Position numbers and translations under genes: made by a program
Notes under the pieces: generated by a model
Seen by the model: the letters and a program-made list of their open reading frames with translations, nothing else
Database searches by the model: none
What the model was told of the DNA's origin: nothing
Assembly: GCF_000230695.2 (NCBI RefSeq)
Contig: NC_020541.1
Coordinates: 868,001-932,000 of the forward strand
Reading direction: 5' to 3'
Source: Rhodanobacter denitrificans
Lineage (GTDB): Bacteria > Pseudomonadota > Gammaproteobacteria > Xanthomonadales > Rhodanobacteraceae
DNA length: 64,000 nucleotides
Part shown: positions 36,652 through 46,017 of the stretch, piece after piece
Position numbering within the stretch: the stretch's first letter is position 1
How the letters are laid out: each line of letters starts with the position of its first letter

Positions 36652-37965
36652 ATGTTCAGCTACTACCTCGAATTGGCCTTGCGCAGCCTGAGGCGCAGTC
36701 CCGGCCTGACCGCGCTGATGGTGCTGGCGATCGGCTTCGGCGTGGCCGCGTCGATGACCAGCTGGTCGGTGTTCCGCGCGGTGTCGGGCGACCCGATCCC
36801 GTGGAAGTCGTCGCGGCTGTTCGTGCCGCAGATCGACAACTGGGGGCCGAACGGGCGCAGCTCCGACGGCGAGCCGCCGAACGCGATGGACTACGCCGAC
36901 GCGATGGCGCTGATGCGCGACCATCGCGCCAAGCGGCAGTCGGCGATGTACCAGATCTCGCCGTCGGTGGTGCCGGCGCAGGCCGGCAAGCATCCGCTCA
37001 ACGTCAGCGGCCACGCGGTCTACGGCGAGTTCTTCCCGATGCTGGACGTACCGTTCAAGTACGGCAGCGGCTGGAGCGCGAGCGACGACGGGGGCCGTGC
37101 GCAGGTCGTGGTGATCAGCAGCAAGCTCAACCAGAAGCTGTTCGGCGGGGAGAGCAGCGTGGGCCGCAGCGTCAACATCGAGGGCAAGGATTACCGCGTG
37201 GTCGGCGTGCTGGAGGAGTGGAACCCGCAGCCGCGCTTCTACGACGTGGTCAACACCGGCGGCTTCTCCGTCAATGGCGACGACGTGTTCCTGCCGTTCC
37301 TCACCGCCATCCAGGCGGGCCTGTCGAACGACGGCAACACCAATTGCAATGCGGTGCCGAAGGAGTCGGGCTTCGTCGGCCTGCAGCATTCGGAGTGCGT
37401 GTGGATAGCCTTCATGGCCGAGCTGGACGCCGGCGCGGAAGCCGCCTACCGCGATTACCTGGAGGGCTACGCGCGCGACCAGCAGCGGGCCGGGCGCTTC
37501 GCCTGGGCGCCGAACGGCCGCCTGCGCGACCTGCGCGCGTGGCTGGACAACCAGCATGTGGTGCCCAGCGACACCAAGGTCTCGCTGCTGGTGGCGCTGG
37601 GCCTGTTGCTGGTGTGCCTGGTGAACACGGTGGGCCTGCTGCTGGCGAAGTTCCTGCGCCGCAGCAGCGAGATCGGCGTGCGCCGCGCGTTGGGCGCGCC
37701 GCGTGCGGCGATCTACGCGCAGTTCATCACCGAGGCCGGCATCGTCGGCCTCGCCGGCGGCGTGCTCGGTCTGCTGCTCACCGGGGTCGGCGTGGCCAGC
37801 GTGGGTTGGGTGCTGCCCAGGGACATCGCCGCGTTGGCGCGGGTGGATGTGTCGCTGCTGCTGCTTACCTTGCTGGTGGCGGTGGTCGCCACGGTGGTTG
37901 CCGGTCTGTATCCCACCTTCCGCGCCTCGCGGGTGCAGCCTGCGTGGCAGCTGAAGAGCAATTAG
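36652..37965 (+). CDS. Permease 2A (MacB_PCD/FtsX)
   Basis: A 437-residue A-type permease, close to 1A. They share [20 protein letters not shown] in the first helix, the QIDNWGPNG periplasmic segment and [18 protein letters not shown] at the coupling loop. The Cys pair (TNCNAV and SECVW) is kept. The close similarity of 1A and 2A, including DNA-level tracts, supports a recent duplication of the pair. The C-terminus [10 protein letters not shown] matches 1A. The distance to 2B is 93 bases, longer than in any other pair. Confidence 0.9.
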   Translation: MFSYYLELALRSLRRSPGLTALMVLAIGFGVAASMTSWSVFRAVSGDPIPWKSSRLFVPQIDNWGPNGRSSDGEPPNAMDYADAMALMRDHRAKRQSAMYQISPSVVPAQAGKHPLNVSGHAVYGEFFPMLDVPFKYGSGWSASDDGGRAQVVVISSKLNQKLFGGESSVGRSVNIEGKDYRVVGVLEEWNPQPRFYDVVNTGGFSVNGDDVFLPFLTAIQAGLSNDGNTNCNAVPKESGFVGLQHSECVWIAFMAELDAGAEAAYRDYLEGYARDQQRAGRFAWAPNGRLRDLRAWLDNQHVVPSDTKVSLLVALGLLLVCLVNTVGLLLAKFLRRSSEIGVRRALGAPRAAIYAQFITEAGIVGLAGGVLGLLLTGVGVASVGWVLPRDIAALARVDVSLLLLTLLVAVVATVVAGLYPTFRASRVQPAWQLKSN

Positions 37966-38058
37966 TGCGCTGTCCCTGCGCGTGAAAGCGGCCATCCATG
38001 GCCGCACTCCTCAGACAAAGCCGGCCCAATCGTCAGATCTACGCAAGGAATAAAGCTC

Positions 38059-39315
38059 ATGAAACTGCATCCCATCCTCGCCGCGCTGCGCAAGCACAAG
38101 GCCGGCACCGTGCTGATCGCGCTGCAGATCGCACTTACGCTGGCGATCGTGTGCAACGCCGTGTTCATCATCGGCCAGCGTATCGAGCGGGTGAACCGGC
38201 CCACCGGGCTGGACGAGAGCAACCTGTTCCTGGTCAGCCAGCAGTGGGTGGGCGCGCCCAGCGCCGACACGCCCGAAGGCGTGGAGAAACTCGACGCTAT
38301 GCAGCGCGAGGATCTTGCCGCGCTGCGCCAGCTGCCGGACGTGGCGTCGGTGGCGCCGATCAACTCGATACCGCTGCTCAATTCCTCCTGGACCGGTTCG
38401 GTGTCGCTCAAGCCGGGCGCCCAGCTGGGCGGCAAGGGCAATACCCGCACGGCGTACTACTTCACCGACGAGCAGGCGCTGGCCACGCTGGGGCTGCGTC
38501 TGGTGGCCGGCCGCGCCTTCACGGCCGGCGACGTGCAGCACCAGGGATTCCGCGACCAGCGCGAGCGCCCGGTCGCCATCATCACCCGGCAGCTGGCGGA
38601 CAAGCTGTTCCCGCAGGGCAGTGCGGTCGGCAAGGTGATGTACACCGACGGCAGCAGCGCGCCCACTACCGTCATCGGCGTGGTGGAGCGCCTGCAGATC
38701 CCCGCCAGCGGCAGCTTTGGCAACGAGTTCGTGTGGAATTCGACGCTGATCCCGACCCGGCTGGACGGGAACTTCGCGCGCTACGCGGTGCGCACCAAGC
38801 CGGGCCGGCTGGACGCGGCGATGCGCGCGGTGGCGCCGACGCTGTACAAGGTGAACCCGCTGCGCGTGCTCGACGACGACAGCGTCAAGCCGTTCGACGA
38901 GATACGCGCCAAGGCCTATCAGGCCGACCGCGGCATGGCGATCCTGATGGGCGTGGTGGCGCTGATCCTGCTCTGCGTCACCGCCGCCGGCATCGTCGGC
39001 CTGACCAGTTTCTGGGTCGGCCAGCGCCATCGGCAGATCGGCGTGCGGCGTGCGCTGGGCGCGCGCAGGATCGACATCCTGCACTACTTCCAGATCGAGA
39101 ACCTGCTGATCGCCGGCGCCGGCGTGGTGGTCGGCGTGCTGCTGGCGGTGGGCCTGAACCTGTGGCTGATGAGCCATTACGAGATGAGCCGCATCCCGCT
39201 GGCTTACGTGCTGACCGGCGTGCTGGCGATGCTGGCGATTGGCCAGGCGGCAGTGTTCGTGCCGGCGCGGCGCGCGTCCAACGTGCCGCCGGTGGAGGCG
39301 ACGCGGGCGGCGTGA
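38059..39315 (+). CDS. Permease 2B (MacB_PCD/FtsX)
   Basis: A 418-residue B-type permease. The first helix AGTVLIALQIALTLAIVCNA is nearly the same as in 1B. The periplasmic domain has its own insertion (WVGAPSADTPEGVEKLDAM), which makes this the longest B type. The coupling loop is [21 protein letters not shown]. The tail reads ARRASNVPPVEATRAA, ending in Ala where other members have Ser-Val. A ribosome site (AAGGAA) precedes ATG 38059. Confidence 0.9.
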   Translation: MKLHPILAALRKHKAGTVLIALQIALTLAIVCNAVFIIGQRIERVNRPTGLDESNLFLVSQQWVGAPSADTPEGVEKLDAMQREDLAALRQLPDVASVAPINSIPLLNSSWTGSVSLKPGAQLGGKGNTRTAYYFTDEQALATLGLRLVAGRAFTAGDVQHQGFRDQRERPVAIITRQLADKLFPQGSAVGKVMYTDGSSAPTTVIGVVERLQIPASGSFGNEFVWNSTLIPTRLDGNFARYAVRTKPGRLDAAMRAVAPTLYKVNPLRVLDDDSVKPFDEIRAKAYQADRGMAILMGVVALILLCVTAAGIVGLTSFWVGQRHRQIGVRRALGARRIDILHYFQIENLLIAGAGVVVGVLLAVGLNLWLMSHYEMSRIPLAYVLTGVLAMLAIGQAAVFVPARRASNVPPVEATRAA

Positions 39316-39335
39316 TCTGAGCCGGAAACAGGGGC

Positions 39336-39412
39336 GGGAATGGGGAATCGTCAGAGGCAACGCCACGCGCGCTCCGGCACCTCCCATTCCCGATTCCTGA
39401 TTCCCCATTCCC
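39336..39412. repeat. Inverted repeat between permease pairs 2 and 3
   Basis: GGGAATGGGGAATC (39336-39349) and its exact reverse complement (39399-39412) enclose 49 bases. This 14-bp perfect inverted repeat is the type of ggaatggggaat element often scattered in Xanthomonadales intergenic regions. Confidence 0.8.
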
Positions 39413-39434
39413 TTCTCCGAAGGAGACACCGAAG

Positions 39435-40742
39435 GTGTTCGGCTACTACCTCGATCTGGCCCTGCGCAGCCTGAAGCGCAACCGGGCGCTCACCGCGCTG
39501 ATGGTGCTGGCGATCGCGCTGGGCATCGGCGCCAGCATGACCACGCTGACCGTGCTGCACGTGCTGTCGGGCGATCCGCTGCCGGGCAAGAGCGCGCAAC
39601 TGTATTACCCGCAGGTCGATCCGCAGGACATCAAGGGCATGCTCCCGAACAAGGAGCCGCCAGATCAGGTCACCCTGATCGACGGCCTGAACCTGCTGCG
39701 TGCCGGGCGCGCGGACCACCAGGCCTTGATGAGCGGTGGCTCGGTGCCGATCCAGCCTGAACAGTCCTCGCTCGACCCGTTTTACGTGGAGGCGCGCTAC
39801 ACCACGGCGGATTTCTTCGCGATGTTCGATGCACCGTTCCTGTACGGCCACGGCTGGACCGCGGCGCACGGCGAGGCCAAGGCGCGCGAGGTGGTGATCG
39901 CCAAGTCGCTCAACGACAAGCTGTTCGGCGGAGCCAACAGCGTGGGCCGCACGTTGCGCATGGCGGGCACTTCCTTCCGCATCGTGGGCGTGCTGGACAG
40001 CTGGCAGCCGAATCCGCACTTCTACGATCTCAACACGGGCTCCTACGCGTACGGCGAGCAGGTGTTCCTGCCGCTGCAGACCATGCTGGAGCTGCGGCTG
40101 GATCGCAACGGATCGACCGACTGCTGGGGCAATGGCGGCGGTGGCGTCGGCAGCATCCTGCCTTCGGATACCTGCGTGTGGCTGCAGTTCTGGGTGCAAC
40201 TGGACAGTCCCGCGAAAGCGGCTGCGTACAAGGAGTTTCTCGTGCACTACTCGCAGGAGCAGAAGGCGCTGGGCCGGTTCCAGCGCACGCCCAACGTGCG
40301 CCTGCGCAACGTGATGCAGTGGCTCGATTACCAGATGGTGGTGCCCAATGACGTGCGCCTGCAGACCGGGCTGGCGTTCGGCTTCCTGCTGGTGTGCCTG
40401 GTCAATACGGTGGGGTTGATGCTGGCCAAGTTCATGCGTCGTGCGGCCGAACTGGGCGTGCGCCGTGCATTGGGTGCCTCGCGGCGCGCGCTGTTCGCGC
40501 AGCTGCTGATCGAATCCGGCGTGGTCGGTCTGGTCGGCGGCTGCGGCGGCCTGTTGCTGGCGATGGCCGGTCTGTGGCTGGTGCGGCAACGACCTTCGGA
40601 CTATGCCGTACTGGCCCACCTGGACCTGAGCATGCTGTTCACCACCTTCATGCTGGCGGTATGCGCCACGCTGCTGGCCGGTCTGCTGCCCGCCTGGCGC
40701 GCCTGCCAGATCGCACCCGCCCTGCAGCTGAAGAGCAACTGA
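39435..40742 (+). CDS. Permease 3A (MacB_PCD/FtsX)
   Basis: A 435-residue A-type permease, the first member of the second subgroup. The first helix ALMVLAIALGIGASMTTLTV differs from 1A/2A, and the periplasmic part has YYPQVDPQDIKG. The Cys pair is in STDCWGNGG and DTCVWLQFW. Coupling loop: [19 protein letters not shown]. It starts with GTG at 39435 behind AGGAGACACC, an unusual start in this array that may lower its expression. It ends 8 bases before 3B. Confidence 0.9.
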   Translation: MFGYYLDLALRSLKRNRALTALMVLAIALGIGASMTTLTVLHVLSGDPLPGKSAQLYYPQVDPQDIKGMLPNKEPPDQVTLIDGLNLLRAGRADHQALMSGGSVPIQPEQSSLDPFYVEARYTTADFFAMFDAPFLYGHGWTAAHGEAKAREVVIAKSLNDKLFGGANSVGRTLRMAGTSFRIVGVLDSWQPNPHFYDLNTGSYAYGEQVFLPLQTMLELRLDRNGSTDCWGNGGGGVGSILPSDTCVWLQFWVQLDSPAKAAAYKEFLVHYSQEQKALGRFQRTPNVRLRNVMQWLDYQMVVPNDVRLQTGLAFGFLLVCLVNTVGLMLAKFMRRAAELGVRRALGASRRALFAQLLIESGVVGLVGGCGGLLLAMAGLWLVRQRPSDYAVLAHLDLSMLFTTFMLAVCATLLAGLLPAWRACQIAPALQLKSN

Positions 40743-40750
40743 GGCGAGCC

Positions 40751-41983
40751 ATGGACATTCTTCCGATCCTTTCCACGCTGCGCCGGCACAAGCTTACGTC
40801 CTGGCTGCTGATCCTGGAAATCGCGCTGACCTGCGCCATCGTATGCAACGCGGTATTCCTGATCGGCCAGCGCCTGCAGCGCATGGACATGCCCAGCGGC
40901 GTGGCCGAACACGAGCTGCTGCAGATCCAGGTAGCCGACGTGGCGACTCCGTCCAATCCGTATGCCCGCCTCGCGGAGGATCTCGCGGTGCTCAGGCAGG
41001 TGCCGGGCGTGCTCTCGGTGGCTTCCTCCAACCAGGTGCCATTCGGTAGTTCGTCGTCGAACGGCAACGTCATGCTCGACCCGGCGCAGCGCGAACGTAC
41101 GCTCAACGCCGGCACCTACTTCGGCGAAAACCTGGTGCAAACGCTGGGCACCCGGCTGGTCGCCGGGCGTGATCTGCAACCCGATGACTTTATCGACGTG
41201 GAGACGGCGATGAAAGCGCTCGGCACCGGCGACAGCAAGAGCCTGCCACACGTCACGCTGATCACCCAGACCATGGCCGAGCGCCTGTGGCCGGGACAGA
41301 AACCGCTGGGCCGCACCATTTATCTCACCCCCATCGTGGGTCTGCGCGTGGTCGGCGTGCTGGACAGCCTGGCGCGGGCGAATGCCTACGACGCGGCCAA
41401 GGCGCAATACACCATGGTGGTGCCGCTGCGCATGGGCGCGAACAAAGATCAGAGCTACCTGATCCGCACCCGCCCGGAAGACCGCGCGGGCGTCATGGCC
41501 GCTGCGCTGGCCGCCCTGAAGAAGGCCGACCCGCAGCGCGTGGTGACCACCCAGCGCAGCTTCGACGAAGTGCGCCGGAAGTTCTTCCAGGATGACCGTG
41601 CGATGGCCGGCATGCTGGTCGGCGTGATCGCGGCACTGCTGATCGTTACCGCGCTGGGCATCGTCGGTCTGGCCAGCTTCTGGGTCGCGCAGCGGCGCCG
41701 CACCATCGGCGTGCGGCGCGCGCTGGGCGCAACGCGCCGCAACATCCTCAACTACTTCCAGACCGAGAACTTCCTGCTCGCCACGATCGGCATCGCGCTC
41801 GGCATGGCGCTGGCCTACGCGATCAACCTGTTCCTGATGCTGCATTACGAGTTGCCGCGACTTCCGGCCATCTATTTCCCCGTCGGCGCGATCGCGCTGT
41901 GGCTGATCGGCCAGCTTGCCGTCCTCGGTCCCGCGTTGCGCGCGGCAGCGGTGCCGCCGGTGGTGGCGACACGATCGGTATGA
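40751..41983 (+). CDS. Permease 3B (MacB_PCD/FtsX)
   Basis: A 410-residue B-type permease beginning DILPILSTLRRHKLTSWLLI. The first helix ends in AIVCNAVFLIGQRL. The periplasmic domain has ERLWPGQKPLGRTIY, the segment common to pairs 3-6. Coupling loop: [22 protein letters not shown], followed by QTENFL. The tail LRAAAVPPVVATRSV is the near-invariant B-type end of pairs 3-6. The frame is open upstream for over 300 bases, but that is a shadow of 3A. Confidence 0.9.
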   Translation: MDILPILSTLRRHKLTSWLLILEIALTCAIVCNAVFLIGQRLQRMDMPSGVAEHELLQIQVADVATPSNPYARLAEDLAVLRQVPGVLSVASSNQVPFGSSSSNGNVMLDPAQRERTLNAGTYFGENLVQTLGTRLVAGRDLQPDDFIDVETAMKALGTGDSKSLPHVTLITQTMAERLWPGQKPLGRTIYLTPIVGLRVVGVLDSLARANAYDAAKAQYTMVVPLRMGANKDQSYLIRTRPEDRAGVMAAALAALKKADPQRVVTTQRSFDEVRRKFFQDDRAMAGMLVGVIAALLIVTALGIVGLASFWVAQRRRTIGVRRALGATRRNILNYFQTENFLLATIGIALGMALAYAINLFLMLHYELPRLPAIYFPVGAIALWLIGQLAVLGPALRAAAVPPVVATRSV

Positions 41984-42004
41984 GGAGTCACGTTACAGGT
42001 TTTG

Positions 42005-42076
42005 CAGGAGCGACTTCCGTCGCGATGCTCGTCAGCCTTGCCAGCCAGGCGGCATCGCGGCTGAAGCCGCTCCCGC
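42005..42076. repeat. REP-like palindrome between permease pairs 3 and 4
   Basis: GGAGCGACTTCCGTCGCGATG is answered by CATCGCGGCTGAAGCCGCTCC (17 of 21 positions pair). This is the well-known 'GGAGCGACTTCaGTCGCGA' kind of dispersed palindrome in Xanthomonadales. A relative lies at 51929-52001. Confidence 0.78.
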
Positions 42077-42101
42077 AAGTGTCATCAACAAAGGACCAGC
42101 C

Positions 42102-43421
42102 ATGTTTGCCTACTACCTCGATCTGGCCCTGCGCAGCCTGAAGCGCAACAAGGTGCTCACCGCGTTGATGGTGCTGGCCATCGCCGTCGGCATCGGTGCC
42201 AGCATGACCACGCTGACGGTGATGCACCTGCTGTCGGGCGATCCGCTGCCGGGTCGCAGCCAGCACATTTTCTATCCGCAGGTGGACGCCTCACCGGCCG
42301 GCTACGCCAAAGGCGGGCCGCTGGACATGCTCGACTACCGCTCGGCGGTGGATCTGTGGAGCGCGCATCGGGCCGATCGCCAGGCGTTGCTTGCAGGCAG
42401 CGATGTCAAGGTGCGCGCGCCGGACGCCAAGTTGCCGCCCCTGATGGTGCCGATGCTGGCCACGACCTCCGACTTCTTTGCGATGTTCAAGGTGCCATTC
42501 CGGTACGGCAGCGCCTGGACGGCTGCCGATGCCGCCAGCCGTGCGCGCGTGGCGGTGATTTCCTCCAACCTCAACGACAGGCTGTTCGGCGGTGCCGACA
42601 GCGTGGGCAAGACCCTGCGCCTGAAAGACAGCGACGTACGGATCGTCGGCGTGATGGATGCGTGGCGGCCCTCGCCGCTCTTCTACGATGTGCGCGCCGG
42701 GCGTTTCGCCGAAGGCCAGACCTCGTCGTTCTACGACAAGCCCGAAGATGTGTTCATGCCCTTTTTCAGCGGGCTGGAGGTCAACGACGGCAATTTCTGG
42801 CAGTTCACCTGCTGGGGCAAGGTTGCCACGCCGGGGCATCTGTAGGACGCGCCATGTGTCTGGGTCGGCTTGTGGGTGCAGCTGGACAGCGCGTCCAAGG
42901 TGGCGGACTACCGCGCCTTCATTGCGCATTACGCGCAGCAACAAAAGGCGCTGGGTCGTTTCGCCAATACCACTACCCGCATGCCGAGCCTGATGCAGTG
43001 GCTGGTGTTCAACCATGTGGTGCCCAGTGACGTGAAGTTGCAGGCGTGGCTGGCGTTTGCGTTCCTTGCCATCTGCCTGTTCAACATGATCGGCCTGCTG
43101 TTGGCCAAATTCCTGCGTCGCAGCAGCGAAATCGGAGTGCGTCGCGCACTGGGTGCCAGTCGTGGCGCGATATTCGCGCAATGCCTGGTCGAGGCCGGAA
43201 TGGTCGGCGTGGTCGGTGGCATCGGTGGCTGGTTGCTGACCCTGCTGGGCCTGTGGCTGGTGCGGCGGCAACCCGTCGAATACGCCGATCTGGCGCACCT
43301 GGACATCGGCATGCTCGGGTTGACCTTCGCGCTCGCCGTTGCGGCCAGTCTGATGGCGGGTTTCCTGCCCGCATTGCGGGCCAGCCGGGTGGCACCGGCG
43401 CTGCAGTTGAAAACGTTGTGA
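42102..43421 (+). pseudogene. Permease 4A, interrupted by an in-frame TAG
   Basis: An A-type permease of 439 codons with one internal amber codon at 42843-42845 (TAG after GKVATPGHL). The frame is the same on both sides: the sequence continues DAPCVWVGLWVQLDSASK, which aligns with the conserved disulfide region of 3A, 5A and 6A. The N-terminal part (247 codons) keeps the first helix and most of the periplasmic domain. The distal part holds the last three helices and the coupling loop [20 protein letters not shown]. So this is a single nonsense change, not a frameshift. It may be a fresh pseudogene, a sequencing error or a suppressed stop. The partner 4B is intact. Confidence 0.88.
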
Positions 43422-43432
43422 GGACCGGAGCC

Positions 43433-44647
43433 ATGCAGATCAAGCCCATTCTTTCCGCACTGCGCAAGCATCGCCTGTCCACGATCCTGATCGCGCTGGA
43501 AATCGCGCTGGCCTGCGCGGTGCTGTGCAATGCCTGTTTCATGATTTCCCAGCGCGTCTCGGCAACGCATATCGACAGCGGAGTGGATGAAACGTCCCTC
43601 GCGACGGTACAACTGACCGGCTACGACTCCACCCAAGCGCCCGACGTGGATGCGCGGGCGCTCGCCGCGTTGCGCGCCGTTCCCGGTGTGCAGTCGGTGG
43701 CGCCGCTCAATTCCATACCGTTCGGCAGCCGCCGCGGTACCGCTGGAATCACCACCGATGCGGCCGGCGAGCATTTTGGCGGCGTGATCGAATTCTACGT
43801 GGGCGGTCCGGGCAGCCTGCAGACACTCGGTGCCAAGCTCATTGCCGGGCGTGCACCGCAGATGGATGACTTTCACGCGTTCACCGGCTTCATGCCCGAC
43901 GAGGGCAGCGTCCAGATCACGCAGGCCCTGGCCGAACATCTGTGGCCGGGTGCCGATCCGCTCGGCAAGGAGTTCTGGGTGCTGAAGTCGCACTACCGCG
44001 TGGTTGGCGTGTTGAAAAATCTGGTCCGGCCCGATCCGACCGGGTGGACGCCAGAACAACGGCAGTGGTCCGTATTCCTGCCGGCGCAGCCGGGCCCGTA
44101 TCTGACGGGCGGCTACCTGTTGCGCGCCAGTCCCGGGGATTTGCCGCGCGTGCTGCGCGATGCGCTCGCGGCCCTCGCCAAGGCGGTGCCGGAAGTGGTG
44201 ATTGATCGCGAGAATAGCCATACTCTGGGCGAACTGCGCCACGACGTGTTCAAGAACGATCGCGCGATGGCCGGCATTCTGGTCGGCGTGATCGCCGCGC
44301 TACTGCTGGTCACCGCGCTGGGCATCGTCGGCCTGGCCAGCTTCTGGGTGCAGCAGCGCCGCCGGCAGATCGGCATCCGCCGCGCGCTCGGCGCCACCCG
44401 GCGCGACATCCTCCACTATTTCCAGACCGAGAATTTCCTCATCGTCAGCGGTGGCATCGTGCTGGGCATGGTGCTTGCCTACGGGCTCAACCTGATGTTG
44501 ATGACGCAGTACGAGCTGCCGCGCCTGCCGCTGGTCTACCTGCCGGTGGGCGCGCTGGCGCTGTGGGCGCTGGGCCAGCTTGCCGTGCTAGGCCCCGCGC
44601 TGCGCGCGGCGGCGGTGCCGCCGGTGGTGGCCACGCGGTCGGTGTGA
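43433..44647 (+). CDS. Permease 4B (MacB_PCD/FtsX)
   Basis: A 404-residue B-type permease with the first helix STILIALEIALACAVLCNAC. Its periplasmic domain has AEHLWPGADPLGKEFW, the coupling loop is [22 protein letters not shown], and it carries the common ENFLIVSGGIVLGM helix. The last 90 bases match those of 5B at 85 positions. It remains intact although its partner 4A is interrupted, so it could pair with another A-type subunit. A GGAG site precedes ATG 43433. Confidence 0.9.
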   Translation: MQIKPILSALRKHRLSTILIALEIALACAVLCNACFMISQRVSATHIDSGVDETSLATVQLTGYDSTQAPDVDARALAALRAVPGVQSVAPLNSIPFGSRRGTAGITTDAAGEHFGGVIEFYVGGPGSLQTLGAKLIAGRAPQMDDFHAFTGFMPDEGSVQITQALAEHLWPGADPLGKEFWVLKSHYRVVGVLKNLVRPDPTGWTPEQRQWSVFLPAQPGPYLTGGYLLRASPGDLPRVLRDALAALAKAVPEVVIDRENSHTLGELRHDVFKNDRAMAGILVGVIAALLLVTALGIVGLASFWVQQRRRQIGIRRALGATRRDILHYFQTENFLIVSGGIVLGMVLAYGLNLMLMTQYELPRLPLVYLPVGALALWALGQLAVLGPALRAAAVPPVVATRSV

Positions 44648-44706
44648 TGTGGACGACTCTCCTCGAACGTGTTTCGGGCGGGATGCCGGATCAGGGGGCG
44701 CATGGA

Positions 44707-46008
44707 ATGTTTGGTTATTACATCGATCTCGCGCTGCGCAGCTTCAGGCGCAACAGAGTGCTGACTGCGCTGATGGTGTTGGCGATCGGGCTGGGCATAG
44801 GCGCCAGCATGACCACGCTGACCGTGATGCGCCTGCTTTCGGGCGACCCGTTGCCGGAGCGGAGCAGCAGGCTGTTCTATCCGCAGGTGGATCCGAAGCC
44901 TGCGGAACCGCACGAGCTTCCCGGGCAGATGACGTATGTCGACGCGATGAACCTGTGGCAAGCGCAACGCGCCGATCGCCAAGCCATCATGGTGGGATCG
45001 AACGTGAAGGTGAAGGCAGCGGAGACCGGTGCGAAGCCGATGGGGCTGCATACCCTGGCGACGACGGCGGATTTCTTCCCGATGTTCGGCGTGTCGTTCA
45101 TCCATGGCGGTCCGTGGACTGCAGCCGATGATGCGCGTAAGGCCAGGGTCGCGGTGCTTTCGCGCAGTGCCTATGAGCGACTCTTTCGCGGCCGCGACGG
45201 AATCGGCCAGCCAATCCGCCTGGGCTTGTGGGATTTTCGCGTCGTCGGGGTGATCGAGGACTGGCGGCCCGCACCGCATTTCTACGACCTGGATCGCGAG
45301 GCCTATGGCCAAGGCGATGACGTCTTCATTCCGTTCCTGACCTCGCGCGACCTGGCCGAGCTCGGCATCACGGGCTACAGCCTGGACTGCTACGGCAATA
45401 CCACCGACGACATCCACCTGGAGAACCAGCCCTGCCTATGGCTGAAATTCTGGGTCGAGCTGGACAGTCCGGCCAAGGTCAGTGCATACCGCCAGTTCCT
45501 GGACAACTATTCACATGAGCAGCAGGCGCAGGGCCGGTTCACCTATGCCGGTGTGCCGCGCACAGCCTTGCCCGGCATGATGCAGTGGGTGGACCAGAAC
45601 GGAGTGGTGCCGGCGGACGTACGCCTCAAGGCGTGGGTCGCGTTCGGCTTCCTGCTTGTGTGCCTGATGAACACGACGGGACTGCTGCTGGCCAAGTTCC
45701 TCCAGCGCGGCGCCGAGATCAGCGTACGTCGCGCGTTGGGTGCGTCCCGTCGACAAGTGTTCTTCCAGTGCCTGGTGGAAGCCGCCATGGTAGGTGTAGC
45801 CGGTGGCGCCCTCGGGCTCGTGCTGGCCTGGGCGGGCCTGTGGGGCATTCGTCGGACACCGGCGGACTACGCCGATCTGGCGCATCTCGATGTGTCGATG
45901 TTCGCGACCACGTTCGTGTTGTCGATCGCGGCCAGCTTCGTCGCCGGTTTGTTGCCGGCGTGGCGTGCCTGCCACATCGCCCCCGCCATCCAGCTCAAGA
46001 CCCTCTGA
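44707..46008 (+). CDS. Permease 5A (MacB_PCD/FtsX)
   Basis: A 433-residue A-type permease starting FGYYIDLALRSFRRNRVL. The periplasmic segment reads FYPQVDPKPAEPHEL, and the Cys pair is in SLDCYGNTT and QPCLWLKFW. Coupling loop: LQRGAEISVRRALGASRRQV, with Ser in the place of the usual Gly. No palindrome lies in the short 59-base gap before it, unlike the other pair junctions. It ends 9 bases before 5B. Confidence 0.9.
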   Translation: MFGYYIDLALRSFRRNRVLTALMVLAIGLGIGASMTTLTVMRLLSGDPLPERSSRLFYPQVDPKPAEPHELPGQMTYVDAMNLWQAQRADRQAIMVGSNVKVKAAETGAKPMGLHTLATTADFFPMFGVSFIHGGPWTAADDARKARVAVLSRSAYERLFRGRDGIGQPIRLGLWDFRVVGVIEDWRPAPHFYDLDREAYGQGDDVFIPFLTSRDLAELGITGYSLDCYGNTTDDIHLENQPCLWLKFWVELDSPAKVSAYRQFLDNYSHEQQAQGRFTYAGVPRTALPGMMQWVDQNGVVPADVRLKAWVAFGFLLVCLMNTTGLLLAKFLQRGAEISVRRALGASRRQVFFQCLVEAAMVGVAGGALGLVLAWAGLWGIRRTPADYADLAHLDVSMFATTFVLSIAASFVAGLLPAWRACHIAPAIQLKTL

Positions 46009-46017
46009 GGCACGCGC

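Noticed and set aside
35077..38007. Open frame of 976 codons on the minus strand across permease genes
   Set aside because: Antisense to three permease genes; His/Gln/Arg-rich and without recognisable domains. Similar antisense frames lie under most permeases because of codon bias.
42102..43421. Frameshift in permease 4A
   Set aside because: Both parts lie in the same reading frame and the similarity to other A-type permeases continues across the break, so it is one TAG codon and not a frameshift.
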